In this document: one piece after another, positions 1-13,028 of the stretch
Layout of the letters: every line of letters begins with the position of its first letter
How positions within the stretch are numbered: the first letter of the stretch is position 1
NCBI GenBank assembly: GCA_016800925.1
Contig: JABCPU010000051.1
Location: forward strand, 186,001-250,000
DNA from: Suillus spraguei
Taxonomy: Eukaryota; Basidiomycota; Agaricomycetes; Boletales; Suillaceae
Direction of reading: 5' to 3'
DNA length: 64,000 bases
Program-made: the position numbers and the translations under genes
Notes under the pieces: model-generated
Database searches by the model: none
What the model was told of the DNA's origin: nothing
What the model saw: the letters and a program-made list of their open reading frames with translations, nothing else

Positions 1-1384
1 GTGTTGGCGTTGGCGGGCTTACTGCCAATTGGGGACGGCCGAGGAGCGGGAGCGGGTATGGGAGGTGATCATTGTAACTCATGGGGTTCACGCCTGGTGT
101 TTGAATACTACGCTTTCTTTTCTTTTTTTCTACGGTTTGCTTTGTTTTATTGTTTCTTGTCTCTGTTTTCACGCTTGCGTGTTTTTCTTGTGTTTTTAGT
201 TTTATCCTTGCTATCTTTCCTTTCTGTTTCCCTCCTTCATTTCAACATTGTATGCCTCACAGACTTATCGATATCGCCCGCGTTATCGCCTATCTATATT
301 TTTACGAGTATCGCCTCCCCCTTCCCCTCCTCCTACCTGGCACACTTCCCCTACGCCAGGTGACCTACTTCTCATCCGCGCTACGCCACCTACAAGCTTC
401 TTCTCATTCGCGCTAAGCCACCTCCTGCCATCCAACGGTACGCCACACCATGACGCATGCTGAATCTGTACTAGACCAGTACTCTATAAAGTTAAACGAC
501 CCCTCACTCCCACTCGTACTATTACATATTGTATACTGCGCTCCGATTCCTCTGCTTTAGACACGAGTACTTTCATCGATTCATCGATCGCTCCTTTTTA
601 CGTAGATTTGTTAAGTGCTGCCACCGCCACTACCAGTAGTACCACTGCCCCGCCTCGTTCCCTTTTACTTTTCGAAATTTAATTCCCTTCATCATTGATT
701 GGTTCTTTCTTTTAGCTTTTTAAACGGGATGGGAACTTGGGGGAGGCGTGCATGTACACTGATCCGATATATTATCATTGTCATTTACCTCCATGGATGC
801 GAATGTTGAGATCCTTGACTGCGGTGGGTGATGATCGATCAACTACCATACGAGTGCTAGTTTTTTGAGTATTTGACTGCGGAAGGTGGTGAACTAACTC
901 GGATATTAAATTCGGGCACACGACTATTCGTGTGGTGCAATGACCGGAATTCGTGAGGTGTTCATGGTTTTCGTAGGGATGGTCATAGCCATCGCCACCA
1001 GCAGGAATGATGAACCTATGCATAGTACACAAACAGTTCGAGATCCTATATTAAAGAAGGTCGGTGAACATACATGTACTTGCAATCATGATCACGGCTG
1101 CCTCGCTTTGATTTAATGGTTGACGGCCATTAATAGCATGCCGGGCAAGACAACACACAGCTCCGATGGGACAGACAAGTATGAATGAGGCAAAAGAATC
1201 GTTACAACAGTAACTACTAGTACTAAACGCCAATATTAATGTACGTGTGCGTGCAGATGTTATATCATAAACAGGCTTCATATCCCTTTAGATCTACGAT
1301 ATAGGGGGCCATGCAGTGGTTAATACGAAAATAATCAAGGATGCCTGTTAGTTGTCCATAGTGAAAAGTATGTCTGCATCACCT
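1..1384. other. No gene recognised; possible 3' end of a neighbour
   Basis: No reading frame here resembles a protein family I know. The first 65-150 bases are GC-rich and could hold the last codons of a + strand gene that begins outside the window; one + frame gives a Gly/Arg/Ser-rich tail ending at a TGA near base 65. A strongly T-rich run follows (about 105-245), as expected of a 3' untranslated region. Bases 480-1,384 show short random frames only and probably hold the downstream region of the kinase gene at 1,385. Confidence 0.4.
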
Positions 1385-3096
1385 CTAGTCCTGATAGATT
1401 CCGTTATTATAGTCAGATACCTTCGTAATTATTTTCAATCGTGGCTTTTTTAATGGACCGGGATTACTTGCAGGGTGTACAGCGGTAGAACTTGGTGCGT
1501 CGTGGCCACCTACAGGGAATGGGAGTATTTTAATTCTGATGTGTCGGATGAATTCAAGAGCGGTGCCAGCTGTGGGTCGTGAGGCTGGTGATAACGACCA
1601 GCACTCACGGATAAACGGCCATAGTTCACCGACGAGGGGAGTGTGGGATGGATAGTGAGGGGTGTTTTCATGTTGGATCTCCCGTATGATAATCACTTCC
1701 CTTTTGATCTCGTGCCAAGGTACTTTTCCTGATAGGACCTGTGGGAAAGATCGTGAACCTTGTTGAACGCTAGGGCTTGTTTGGATACTTACTTGGAGCA
1801 TGATACTGCCGAGAGAGTAGATGTCGCTGAGCGTCGTCGGCTGTACGTCATCTGACAGGAGTAGCTCGGGAGCCGTCCATCGCACTGCGCCTGGATACAT
1901 AGCGGTGGCTGCGAGGTACGTTGAACCGGTCTGCAGATCGCCAAGCATGCTTGATAGTCCGAAATCGGCGATGCATGCGGTCATGTCCGCGAGAATAAGA
2001 ACATTAGACTTTGAACGAATGAGTTCGTGATGTAGAATAAGTATGGGAAGGTGTTACGTACCCCAGTGAGATCCCCGTGGGTCACAGGATTATTAGGATA
2101 ACAGTGTACTGTAGAATTAGAATTCAGAATAAATCAACAGATTAGTCAAAAGAGACGGACAGTATGTGAGACCAGACACGATATCATCTAACTGAACAAA
2201 CGAGGATCCCGTTAGAGATTGAGAATAAGTGTAAGTAATGTGATCATACCAAGCTGAGCTGATCAGCAATAGTAATGATCAACCAACTTTTCTCCAGGTA
2301 ATCAGTCAAAGTCCCATTTGCAGCCCAAGGGGCAACGAGGGCCATCGAAACTCCAAAGCCAAAAGCATATCCCATGAATTCCATGACATTAGGATGATTG
2401 AGTCTTCTCCAAATGCCCATTTCTCTTCTCAGTCTCTGTGACACATAACTATCAGGTCGTGTGTATGGATGATCAGTGCTTTGGCAAACCTTGGAGGTCT
2501 TCTTGTTAACTTGGAATCTGAAGCCCTTCACAGCAACCTGAGACAGACACCTTGTAAGCATATCGTTGTCATCGATTCACAGCTGTACGAACCGGAATAC
2601 ACCTGGTACCATCGTTGTAAGTACATTTCCAGACGTTGCCAAAAGCACCCCCAGCTATGGGATCGAGGCCGTAACTCCGAGTAATCCAACCCGTCAACTC
2701 GACCGGTTGGACAGGAGTCGTCGGACTGCATGCGTATTAGTAAGGCTCTGTAAAGTTTAAACAAACAAGTCGTCACCTTCCGGATTGTGTATTTGGGGTT
2801 ATGGGGGTAGGAAGCATTCCAGAGAGATCACTAGCAAATCCGCGCTTGCGATTGTCATTCCCTTCGAAAAGAACTGTCCCACTTTGACTTGAGGATAGAT
2901 ACCCATGCACTATCTGATCCTGACCATGTGCGGTACTCTTCTCAAAGTCGGAAGGGCGTAAAGGGGAATCAGGCGTGATGGGGAGTTGGCCAGACGTACT
3001 CTGAAGATAATTCATGTCAAGTCGCGGCAACTCCATACGTGAAGTGGATGATTGGGAGTTGTGAACACCAGTAGGAGATGGGGGGAACTGATGCAT
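1385..3096 (-). CDS. Protein kinase (TKL-like, agaricomycete HGDLTG type)
   Basis: Cytosolic Ser/Thr/Tyr-type kinase read on the minus strand through several introns. An N-terminal Ser/Pro-rich region (3096-2773) precedes the kinase fold: glycine loop GGAFGNVW (about 2650), VAVK lysine (about 2540), RRLNHPNVMEFMGYA, catalytic loop HGDLTGSNVLI formed across an intron, DFGLS, and an APELL activation-segment end followed by DIYSLGSIML. Introns seen with matching frames are 1739-1792 (gtaagt), 2009-2061 (gtacgt), 2109-2160 (gtccgt) and 2192-2249 (gtatga), leaving a 31-nt exon at 2161-2191. HGDLTG replaces the usual HRDLKxxN. This form is common in expanded agaricomycete kinase families and keeps the catalytic Asp. 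The start at 3096 is tentative; more 5' exons may exist up to about 3855. No substrate can be inferred. Confidence 0.8.
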
Positions 3097-4168
3097 GTGG
3101 AAACGTGGGAGTGAATTCGTTTGGCAATATCAGGTTCACAAGGGCTGTGTAAGTCAAATGCGCTTGACAAAGATGTAGATGTACTGGTACTCTCGGAAAT
3201 ATCGCGAGAGGTCGCTACCGAGGAGACCAGATGAACGGAAAGGAGAGCCACAGAATCTTTGTACTGGGCGCTCTATGGAAAGACCATGAACTTGATAAGC
3301 CTTCGAATCCTGTACTTGCAAGTCCGCGTATCAGATCTAAACCCGATGACCAGTGAATTGGCATACAACCCAAGCTTCACCAGGCTTGTTGAGGTCACAG
3401 CCAAACGAGTGAGAGGGAGATGGTGGAAGTACTGCGGGGGAAAAAGTCGTCCGCAGGACGTGTCAGCTGTTAGTTTTGTACGTTACTCAAGCGCCTGCAG
3501 CGCCCGACGCCGAATTTGTTGAAGACAGGTACACACTGTTCTTTGGAAGGGCTATTTATCGCCGGTACCTTGAAATCATGAGACCTCAAATATTACAAGC
3601 ACTTTGGTAAACCTGCCTGCTATCGTCTTGGATACTCACAGCATTCGAAAGAAACTTGTAGAGCAAGTGATATGACCCAACACTAAGTGGCTTAGGTACT
3701 TTGGTTGATGAACGTCGCAGCACATGTGACACTTCGAATGTACAGCATGTAACAGTAGGTCGATCGCATACTTTTAACTGCGTCTGCACTATGCAGATCT
3801 TCAATAGATGACGATGCCCTGAGTATGAAACACGGATGAGCGAGAAGTAGGTCATGATGAGATTAGTTATACATGCAGCAAGATTGAGAGAGGGTGACCG
3901 AGCGAGGTAACAAACAGCAAGTGGAACTATCGCAACAAGTCAACAACAAATATAAGCTATCTAAACTGGGAGGAGCCAAGATGTCACTGCTCGCCGCAGC
4001 TTTTGCAATAAATAAGACATCCTGATTCCGCGCGAAGAGGGAGAAAACAAGGGGTCAGCGCAAAAAAAAACATGTACACGTATGAATTGAGGTAAAAGTG
4101 TTCGAAAAGCAAAAGGAATGAAACAAACAAACACATAGCCCGAAAAAATCATATCTTCCATCCACCAT
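3097..4168. other. Kinase 5' flank, possible extra exons
   Basis: Lies between the kinase and the 3' end of the LisH gene. Minus-strand frames at 3012-3251 (Ser/Thr-rich) and 3586-3855 (89 codons, starting MTYFSLI) could be upstream exons of the kinase, since GTGAGT-like donors follow them. I could not build a convincing splice path to 3096 and recognise no domain. The stretch may equally be promoter and 5' untranslated sequence. Confidence 0.35.
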
Positions 4169-6735
4169 TTACTTGGAATCCAGACCGGTTGGATCGAACC
4201 ATTCACGGAAGTCTTGCTCAAAGTCTGTCCGAAACATGGATGGGTCTAGGTCCTCCAATGCCGACATAGATTGTAGGAAGTCTGAAGACATGAAAGTAGG
4301 TGGTAGATCGGACATATTGGGTTGTGGTTGGCTCGCGGGATTCGAAGCCGGAGGTACTGAAGGTGTCCCGTTCGGAGCAGGGGACTGCGTGATACTTGAG
4401 TTAATGGTATTTGGCGTTGGGGGTGCAGTGCCATGTGCGCTCCCCGTAGGGTTAGATGAAGGCCCCCCTGGCCTGGAGCAGCGGGAGCATTGTGAGGCGA
4501 CCCTTCTGGTATACCCGAAGGGTTATTGATCATAGGTTTAACATCCTTTTGATCTTTCATGGAACCACCCATGGCTGGTGACGCAGGTGGTGCCATGCCG
4601 CCGCCCATAGGTTTGGCTTGAGTCAAGTTCTGACTGATTCGATTGTTCTGGGGACCAACAAACTGTTGACCAGGATGAAAACTTTGCTCAGAAGCACCAG
4701 GAGCGTTCGCTGCTAATAGGTTCTTTGTCGTTGCGGTCATACTCTGTCGGTACTGCAAAGTATACAGAACAGTTGAGGGGTAGCCAAGGGCCGCAGCAAA
4801 AATCGATAACTTACTGCGACATTGGCCGCCATCATCATGTTATGATTTGCTCCTGATCCCATGCCCGGGCTCATGGCGTTACCAGGAGCACCCATAGGCA
4901 GTCCCATACCAGGATTACCCATGTTCGGTGGAACACCGTGTGGTTGGAAGTTATTCATGGGCGCGCCTTGCATTGGCCCTCGTATCAAGTTACCATTGGG
5001 CATTTGCTGTGGCCCGCCCGGCATACCCTGTTGTTGCGGGTGCGGGTGCGGGTGCGGATATCCTGGCCCGGGACCCATGGATGATGTTTGTTCCATGGGG
5101 GGAGGTGTGCGGCGCTGCCGCTTCCTGTCCGGAGGCGAGTTCTCGCTATTCGGGAGCGTGCCATGCTGTCAAATTTCATAAATTAATGCGTTGTAATATT
5201 AAGCCGAGAAAAGAAATAGAACCTCTTCTCCAGGGGACGTGCTGTTACGTTTTATGGTGCGCTGTTGGTGTTGTTGCTGTTGCTGTTGCTGTGGAAGCTG
5301 TTGCATTGTTGGATGTTGAACAGGTCGCCGTAGCTGCCCGGGAGGAGCCATCCCTTGTATCCCTTGTAAGTTCGATGAACCCCCAGGACCAAGTTGTGAT
5401 GCCTTTACGCTCCGCTGCCGCACTTCACTGAGGATTCGTTGCTGTAGTTGAGGTGATTCATGTTAATACATTTTCCATAATGACGATGACGATGAAAGTA
5501 CCTTATCTTGCATGCTAAGCGAGGACATATCCTTGTCACCCAAACCCAATTGCCCTTTGACCGCCGAAACAACATCGGGGGGTAAACGACCAAGTTCTTG
5601 GTGGAGCATGGCTAGATTTGGATCGTTTGATGGCGTTTGGCGGGCTACCAACGATGGACTGCGTTGCATCACACCACCTTGACTGGGGGTACCAGGACGA
5701 CTGGGCGACCGCCCCATTGAAAATGGCGGCGTCTGCGTCTGAGGAGCAGAGCCAAGAGAGGAATTTGAAGGGTGCATGGGACGATTGAGGTTAGTAAGTT
5801 GACCGGACGGACCCACTAGTTGATTCATCGGCTGTGGATGCTGGGGTCCAGAACCAGGGTTGCCTCCTGTAATATGAGGAGAATGAGACATTGTCGGAGA
5901 TTGGAATGGAGGTCCAGTGCCATTTGGTCGCTGAGGACCACCTGGCCTCTGCTGTCCTGGTAGTAGCTGCGAGAAGTTTCCTGGTTGACCTGGAGGACCG
6001 CCCGATGACATCGGGATACCATTAGTTTGAGGACCGTTCATTGGGAATGACATGGGGCCCTGGGCGCCATTTTGCATTGGGCCTGAATTACCTGGCAAAG
6101 AAGCAGGTCCAACACCGTTAGGCATCTGGCCGTTTGGTGGCATCGATGCTTGAGGTCTTTGCGTACCGTTCATGTAACGACTCATCGCCTGAGGCGGTTG
6201 TCGTATCTGGGGCGCGTTATGCTGTCTGAGGTGTTGTTGCTGCAGCTGATGCTGTTTCAGAGGTCACGGTTGGTACAGTGCTAAGAACGTTGCAATCCCA
6301 GCTCCACATACCTGTGTATAGACCATAGCATCATCCGTTCCTGTTCCGTTGCTTTTCGCTGTAAAAAGTACCCAAAAAACACTCCACCATCTGGAGTGCC
6401 GCACATTGGATTAGTCGAGCGCTTAGGGAAGAAGTTGAGGAAGACGTACTCGAAAAGTAGACCCTGACGTGCATTAATGGGGGGAGCAGAGTCTGGTGGT
6501 ATTTCAGCCTCTACTAGCAGCTCGCGAGCTGTTTTACGGAATCCACGCTTATTGCAATAGTCATAAATGTAAATGTTGAACCTGGGTGAGTAGCCAACAA
6601 GTTAAGTTGGAGCAAGGTAATGAGATATGCGGCGACAAACATCCTGTCCCCTTCCCAAGATGGATCCGACGAGGGGGGAGAGGGTTCGCCTGCAGGAGGT
6701 TGCGCAGGCATTGATCCGGGAGGGCCAGAGGCCAT
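4169..6735 (-). CDS. LisH-domain transcriptional regulator, FLO8/Som1-like
   Basis: Predicted nuclear regulator. After a Pro-rich leader (MASGPPGSM) and WEGDRM, a splice with donor gtttgt gives FNIYIYDYCNKRGFRKTA, the LisH dimerisation motif. A second splice (donor gtacgt, acceptor ctccag) joins GLLFE to WWSVFWVLFTAKSNGTGTDD, the conserved block after LisH in Flo8/Som1/LEUNIG-SSDP-like proteins. The rest is long Gln/Pro/Gly/Asn/Met-rich low complexity, including a Gln run near 5270-5300. It ends with an acidic/aromatic tail, EDLDPSMFRTDFEQDFREWF, close to the stop at 4169-4171; such a tail is typical of the fungal FLO8/Som1 group. In yeasts and moulds these proteins act downstream of cAMP/PKA in filamentation and adhesion; that role here is inferred. 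The start is chosen because MASGPP runs directly into the LisH exon. Confidence 0.82.
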
Positions 6736-7261
6736 GAAGAGCTCCGATACAGGTTGACGAGAGAAAGTAGAAACACAAGAAGGGGTTTAAAAGATCAGCG
6801 AAAGAGAGCGCACGTATCGCGTTTGACGGGTGGAAAATAGAGTCGATGACAGAGACTTTAGAGCTGTGTAAGCCACAAAGATATATAAAGGCAGCTCAAA
6901 CTGGACAGACAGCGCACAGGTTCTCCGGCCAACGAGTGAGGAAAAAAGAAAGATATTACAGCACAACGACAACAGCGTCAAGATATGCCTGATCGTCGTC
7001 GACAACGACGGCGACAAAGTTACCTGGCGGAGAGAGAAGGATTAGGCGAATGGGAAGATTGAATTCGTGCCAAACGAGAGGCGCAAGGTCATACTAGATG
7101 GGAAATTTCCAATTGTCGCCGACTTTGCCACCAAAAAAACTACACGCCGTTTGCCGCATGCTCATCAAGGCTGCCTACGTTCTACTTCCTTTCATTACAC
7201 TACAATACGTTAGAACATATGATACATGCAAGTTCTAGTGTAAACAAATCACAAATCTCCA
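6736..7261. other. Intergenic: LisH-gene promoter and START-gene 3' flank
   Basis: About 525 bases between two minus-strand genes, with no coding signal. It should contain the promoter and 5' untranslated region of the LisH gene (upstream of 6735) and the 3' untranslated region of the START gene (below 7262). A TATA-like string (tatataaag, about 6881) lies near a possible start region, but no element can be fixed with confidence. Confidence 0.4.
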
Positions 7262-10200
7262 TCAATCTCGGCGAACAACTGCAATCAGAAAGTCCCATCC
7301 ACCGACAATATACTTCACCTCCAACAACCGTCTGAGCTCCCGCCACTCCGCGCTTTTTCTTTTTTTCTCGTCATCCTGAAGATCCGTCACAGCGTAAATG
7401 AAGTCTGCAGGTGAGAGAAGCGATCGCAATAACGATCCAAATAAGAAAGCAATTAATGCTATGATTAGAACAGTCGACACCGAGAATGTTGTCGGCATCC
7501 GAACAATGCGTGTTCTCATCGTGGGGCTCGTGCTCTCCGTCTCTGTCCCTGATAGCCCATCAGGTAGCTTCAGAACACTGTCAGACGATCGACGAGAAGA
7601 TGAAACAGATTGTGGCATTGGTGAAATAGTCTCCTTGACGGTCCAGCGAGATAGCGGATTGGGATAAGCATTTAGGAATCCAAAAAATCCGCTATTTGAT
7701 AATGGCGGCGGCAGAACCTGCGTAACAGCACCATTCTCGGGGGTATCCTATAACATCGTGGCTTAGGGAAGTTATTATATTCTTAGTATTAAACTTACCG
7801 AGGGCGGCCCGTTTTCGATCACTTCCGCCTTTGGTCGACTCTCCTCAAGTGCTTCCGGATCTTCCTTGATATCGATAGCAGCGATGGTAGCGCCATTATC
7901 GAGGAGATTGTCTGCGCGGGACAGGGGTTCTTTGAGCTCGTCGGGGAAAGAGTCTCCGTCGTCTGCGGATCTGATAACGTGCGTCAGTAACAGCTTGCGC
8001 ATGAACCACAATGTATGACCAACCTTTGCAGTACAGGCATACGAGAGACCCGATCATCCTGGAGCTCATCGCGTCCAAGTGCCGTTAATGACTCCTTCTC
8101 GCTAGCAATCCCAACATCCGTGCCGCTGACCTTCACAACCACCACTGTCACTCTTTTTGGTACCCAAAGCAGGCGCCATGATAGGCTTAATCTCTACCTG
8201 AACCACAAACCCTTTTTCATACAAATCATTAAACCACTGAGGTTTTGGAGGTGCTGTTCTGATCTCGCCTGTAAGCGGATCATTTACCGTAGACACCTGG
8301 TACTGAGCTGTGGGTAAAGTTAACCTTAAGAGATGTCGTGGTGGTCGATCAGCGTTCAGTCCTGACGAATGTAGTGGCGAAGCAGGAATAGTGTATACGC
8401 TCGAACTGATGGGCAGGTCATTTGTACTTGCGCTTGAGACCAGTTCCATGTCGTTCTCGCAGGAGGTTTCGAGGGGGATAAACTTCGCGTTGTCTCGTGG
8501 ACGGGATGTAATAAATACTTCATAGCCCACTGGATAGAGTTTCGAGTCTACGACGATCTCGGCAACGAGAAGATCTGTAGAATGTTTGATTTCACCCTTC
8601 AATGTAAACGCGGAAGAGGATGATTTTAAGGGCTCAGAGGTAGAGCCTACAGAGGCTGAAGAAGTCCTACGAGGGTATGGCGCAGATGAAGGAATCGGAG
8701 GTGTAGGGAGTTCTGCTGGATTGTTGGCCCGAGCCTCGGGAGTAGACTAAGGACTGGGAGACCCGCTCTGCTCGGCCTAGGAGTGAGATCATCAGATTTA
8801 CCTGATGCGGTACCGATCATCGTGAGCAACACAACACTGCGATGAGTCTGATTAGCAGGATTGAAGGTCGACACAATCAACTTCCGATTCTCGTCCTTCC
8901 TCCTTAATCTCCAAGATGGCGCATTAACTCCAGTGCCACCCTTCTGTTCTGCCAGGACAACACCTGCTGTTGGAAGTCTTGTGTATGGCATCGGTGAATT
9001 GCCCTTCAGGTAGGTCTCCACCGCAAGTATAGACTTGGGGAGGGCGCTATTGATAAGCGAGTTCACTGCTACCGGTATGGATCCCGCATAGTCCACCGCG
9101 ACGACTCTGGTGCACCGTGTCGAGGGAATGGCATAGTTCTCCTTAGTATACGGGTCGAGGGTCTCAAACATCCAGCCATCAATATACGTCCGCCCAATCG
9201 GCAGTGCATAGGGATTGTACTTGGATGGAGAAAATGATGCAGCCGAATGTGGGCTGAAAGATGCGGACACGCAAAATATAACAGAACGAGCGTCTTGTGA
9301 AGGACCCGTCTCTCCCGGTGTGAGATCCAAACTTGAGAGTGGAAGCCTGGAGCGAGCCATGATAGATGCCACGAAGAATCCCCGGTCACGGAAAGGAAAT
9401 CCTCCTTTGGACACAACAAACGCAGTATGGCATTTCGACCCGAACCTCTCTAAGATCGAGGCAGAAGAAAATCGGACATCCCACTGCTTGCGACACTCAT
9501 AGTTTGTCACAACAGCAGCAACTTCTTCTGCGGAGACTCCTTCGATGACTTTCTCGCCTTTGTGCACTGGGATGGAGGGCGAGATGTCTGTGAGTAGTTT
9601 GCGATGTACTGGCATACTCTTGTCTCCCAGCGGTACCCACCCGGCTTTTGCATCGGACCACCGCACTGGAGATCTCGCATCCACTGCAAAGCTTCCGCAG
9701 CATGTTGCATGGGCGCTCGTGATGCAGATGGAGCACATCCATCCCCAGGAGCCATTGCAGCAACCGCTTGCTGTGTCGTAGTCGTCGCTGATTCCACTGC
9801 AGTCGACCAAAAGCTGGCGAGCGGACTCGTAATTTTCGGGGATGTTAACCACGTTGACACTGGCGTGGGCTTCGCAGGTTCAGGGAGTTCAGGTGATGAA
9901 TTTCTGGGGGTAGAATTTGAGCTACTCAAAATATCGTCGTCTGCGTCCCACTCTGCCCGCCGTCGTCGAATGACGCCCACGACTGGGGGCTGGTCGAGCG
10001 GAATGCGTACAGGCTTGATGCGTTTGCGCTTCGCAAGTGCCTTAATCTCCTGCTCAGGAAGTTCTTCGACATCGACAGTCACACGTGCCCCATTGACCAT
10101 CACCACGCCCTTATCTTTCCCAGATCCCATCGGCCCACGGCGTACGATAGCCAGAAGTCTCTCATCTGCAGCGAACAAAGCATCGTGCGTGAGCGTCAAC

Positions 10201-12799
10201 CACAGTCCACCTCCACCAGCGGATAGTCGGTGACGACGCAGGGCTGTGACACTATGCGGAGGGGGGTCTACAACAACATCAAGTGCAGATGCCCATGTGT
10301 CCATGTCACAACGGATTTCACACTCAATCGTGTGCATCGTGCGAGAATTCGCAGGTATGGCTGATTCATTTGCCGAATCTTCGGTGATGGTTGTGGGTGC
10401 TTGGCGATTCTCGGAGCCTTCATACTCGACGCGAAAGGCGCCCCTCTCATGATCATATCTCATGTCGTTAGCTTTCGCCGCCGCAAGTCGTGTTACTACC
10501 GGGGGACCGCCGCACTTGATGACAAAGTCACCAACGCCAGCGAGAGCAGATATCATAGCCTGTGGTATGCTTGCTTTGTTGGACCATCCTTTGGGATCTG
10601 ACTGTTCGAGCAAGGTGAGCTGGGTGGTACTTGGAGAGAGTGTTTCGATGGCCCATCCTTGAAGATCGACCTGCGTACGAATAAGAGTTGGGTCCTGAGC
10701 AGGGATGGAAGGGAACAAGTATGGGTCATCGACTGAGAATGAGAATACATGGATTGTGGTAGGAGATTTATAGACAGTTTTCAAGAGCACGGTGTCTCGA
10801 CCCCTATACTCAAGTCAGAAGTAATTCATAGTGATATCAAGTGAAATTTGCGTACTGTACGGGCCACGCAGGTTTGGTTTTGAAATGCCACAATTGTGTC
10901 AGCTCGTTCACATCTTCGAGAAGCGTTGCATCCTCATGTTGCTTGTCCCAAAACACCCTAGCACCAGGCGAAACCAACGCGCCGTACAAGTCCCATAATC
11001 CAAGGCCAACAAAAGTGGCTTCTGCTCTATACACCACCAGGGTCGGATCGATAGAATCTAATTGAGTCACTGACACCCCACGTGCTTCCGTAGCTGCAGG
11101 ATATCTAAGTACTAGTTCAGACACAGAAAATGAATTCTACTCACTCCGCTTCCACTTCGCTTCTGGCTCCTGCAATAATGACGAGAAGTATATGTAACTC
11201 CTTTTCACGCGCGACAATATCGTTTTTTCCGCTGCCACAGGTCGCTCAGTCATCGACCGCGCAAGTTGTGGTCTTGTAGGCGCCGTGGAGCTCGACGCAA
11301 CGGAACTTACTGAGGATGACGTTTGGAAGCTCACATCTGCAGCACTGGTGGCATCTTGTAGGATCTGTTGCTGCTGCTGCACGAAATATAACGGATCGCG
11401 CTCTTCCAAAAGTTGAATAGTCTGCGGAAGCCCATTCAGCCTGATTCCGCTGGATGGCGCAGAGAGTTCTATAACCGCGCGAACTTTGACTATAGAATGA
11501 TCATCAGGAAGAGGTGCATGGGATAAGCGGAGAACTGTTAATTCCGGTGGCCGACTCCCCACGATGGGAGAAGGAGGCTTCTGTCGCGAGGCAGTGGCGT
11601 TCCACGGGAGACTTTCGACCTTCTGAGAGGAGCCTTTCATAGTTAGTTGGACATCCCACCCTTCATTCGATGGAAGGACGCATTCAAGGGAGCGTACGAG
11701 GCGTCTGTGTTCCTTAATGACGTCTAGCCCCTGACCTGTCTCCCCTACATGGTCTTCCTCCTCAGAGTGTATCACATATTCAATGGCGAGAGCCTGCCTG
11801 TCGAGCTGGAACCGTATCTTCTCAATGCTGACACCATATCCGTGCCCAGTAAGCACTGGTATGCGAGAGCCACGCGCTAGGACGGTCTTATACAGACCCA
11901 GCATCATCGTGCACAGCTGTTGGCACACGCTGGAAGCAGAGCCAAAATTCCAGATCGCGCGAAGGTCGTGCTGCCAGAAACACGCAATGCGAAGACGTGG
12001 CTGCGACATGTATGTCGACATTCGCCGTTTGATTTGATCGGCCGGGGAGTGCGGCTGTGGGGTTGAGGATGGTTGAACATACTGGATACACCAAGCGAAC
12101 ACTGAAATTTATTAGCGAAGCCGTAATGGGAAAACGAGACGACTTACATGCAACTTGGGATCTGACGTAGGGAGGCGAGGGCCTCAAGTACGCTGGCTCG
12201 TCAGATGAGCGTGGTAAAGAGGTAGAAATGTCTATTATCGTGGATGTGTCCTGGTAGAGGCGTGAAATCGTTACAGCATCTCGTGGACTAGCATACAATC
12301 AATACGACTCAAAAATGGGCGTAAAAATCACGCACTTGGCGGGCCAGCCAAGCGTAAAATTAGTCTTTGATATTCGTGTCTGACGATCAAACATTTCCAC
12401 CAAATGCGCGCTCTCAACCGCGGGATCCCACTCCTGTCTAAGTTCCGGAGTGGTAATGACGGCCTTCCATGCATCGAGAGAAGCAGATTGGTCGGTGATT
12501 GAGACGTCGAGGACGACTCTGTACACATTCTCACCCGACTTGATAGCTTTGCGGTGCACGACGACGTCGGTAAGCTCAGGAGTTGGAGAGACGCGTGCCT
12601 TCCCCTTGCCTGGTGAGGGTGAGTCGCTCGCTAAAGAAATATGTTTCCATTCCGACGAAGAATGAGAAGTAAGGAGCTGGCGGAAAGTGGCTTCAGAACT
12701 ATCCAATGCGTCCTTCCAGGTTTGACGCAGTCTAAGAAAACGACATTGAGAGCTTTAGATGACGATGACGATGAGAGCAAACCTTGTACCGTCAGTCAT
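7262..12799 (-). CDS. Large multi-START-domain membrane protein
   Basis: Roughly 1,700-residue protein in about nine exons. The start is ATG at 12799-12797 (MTDGTR), spliced with a GTTTGC donor to LRQTWKDALDSSEATF. A first START-like lipid-binding module spans about 12,700-11,140 (AWKAVITTPELRQEWDPAVE, then PRDAVTISRLY). A middle part carries DTWASALDVVVDPPPHSVTA and a basic region (KRKRIKPVRIP). A second START module is near 9,700-8,990 (AEEVAAVVTNYECRKQWDVR, GGFPFRDRGFFV). The C-terminus has one hydrophobic segment (VSTVLIIALIAFLFGSLL) about 60 residues before the stop. The layout suggests an ER or contact-site protein that carries or senses lipid while tail-anchored; that is inference. START domains bind sterol or phospholipid in general, but the ligand here is unknown. 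The gene is divergent from pyridoxal kinase across only 229 bp. Exons joining 7797 to 7761 (donor gtaagt) support one continuous gene. Confidence 0.8.
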
Positions 12800-13028
12800 A
12801 CCACAGAGTCCTACTGAAACAACAAGCTTAAGCTTCAAAAGCTCTCCACTAACGTCAGTACTACGGAACACGCCCCTCCCATTTGTAAAGCCGTCGTCAA
12901 CCACGATGGCAACACGTGGAAAGAGCTTTTACAAAAAAGGAAATTTACGCTTCTGTCGGGCCTTCCGGATCGGTCATGGAATCCGAGTCAGCAGGGACTT
13001 CGACGAGGCGACGATGACCATACAATCA
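12800..13028. promoter_or_regulatory. 229-bp divergent promoter, START gene / pyridoxal kinase
   Basis: The two start codons (12799 minus, 13029 plus) face away from each other across 229 bases, so this segment must hold both promoters and both 5' untranslated regions unless a leader intron exists. No clear TATA box is visible. The short spacing suggests a bidirectional, housekeeping-type promoter. Confidence 0.55.

Noticed and set aside
1..416. Overlapping + strand frames at the left edge as genes
   Set aside because: T-rich, hydrophobic by composition, three overlapping frames with no motif; more likely untranslated sequence.
3586..3855. Separate small gene upstream of the kinase
   Set aside because: No recognised domain and no clean splice path; recorded only as possible kinase exons.
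4861..5431. Long + strand frames opposite the LisH gene
   Set aside because: They are antisense readings of the Gln/Pro/Gly-rich exons; the minus strand has the family motifs.
9604..10233. 209-codon + strand frame
   Set aside because: Antisense of the START gene's middle exons, which carry the consistent coding pattern.
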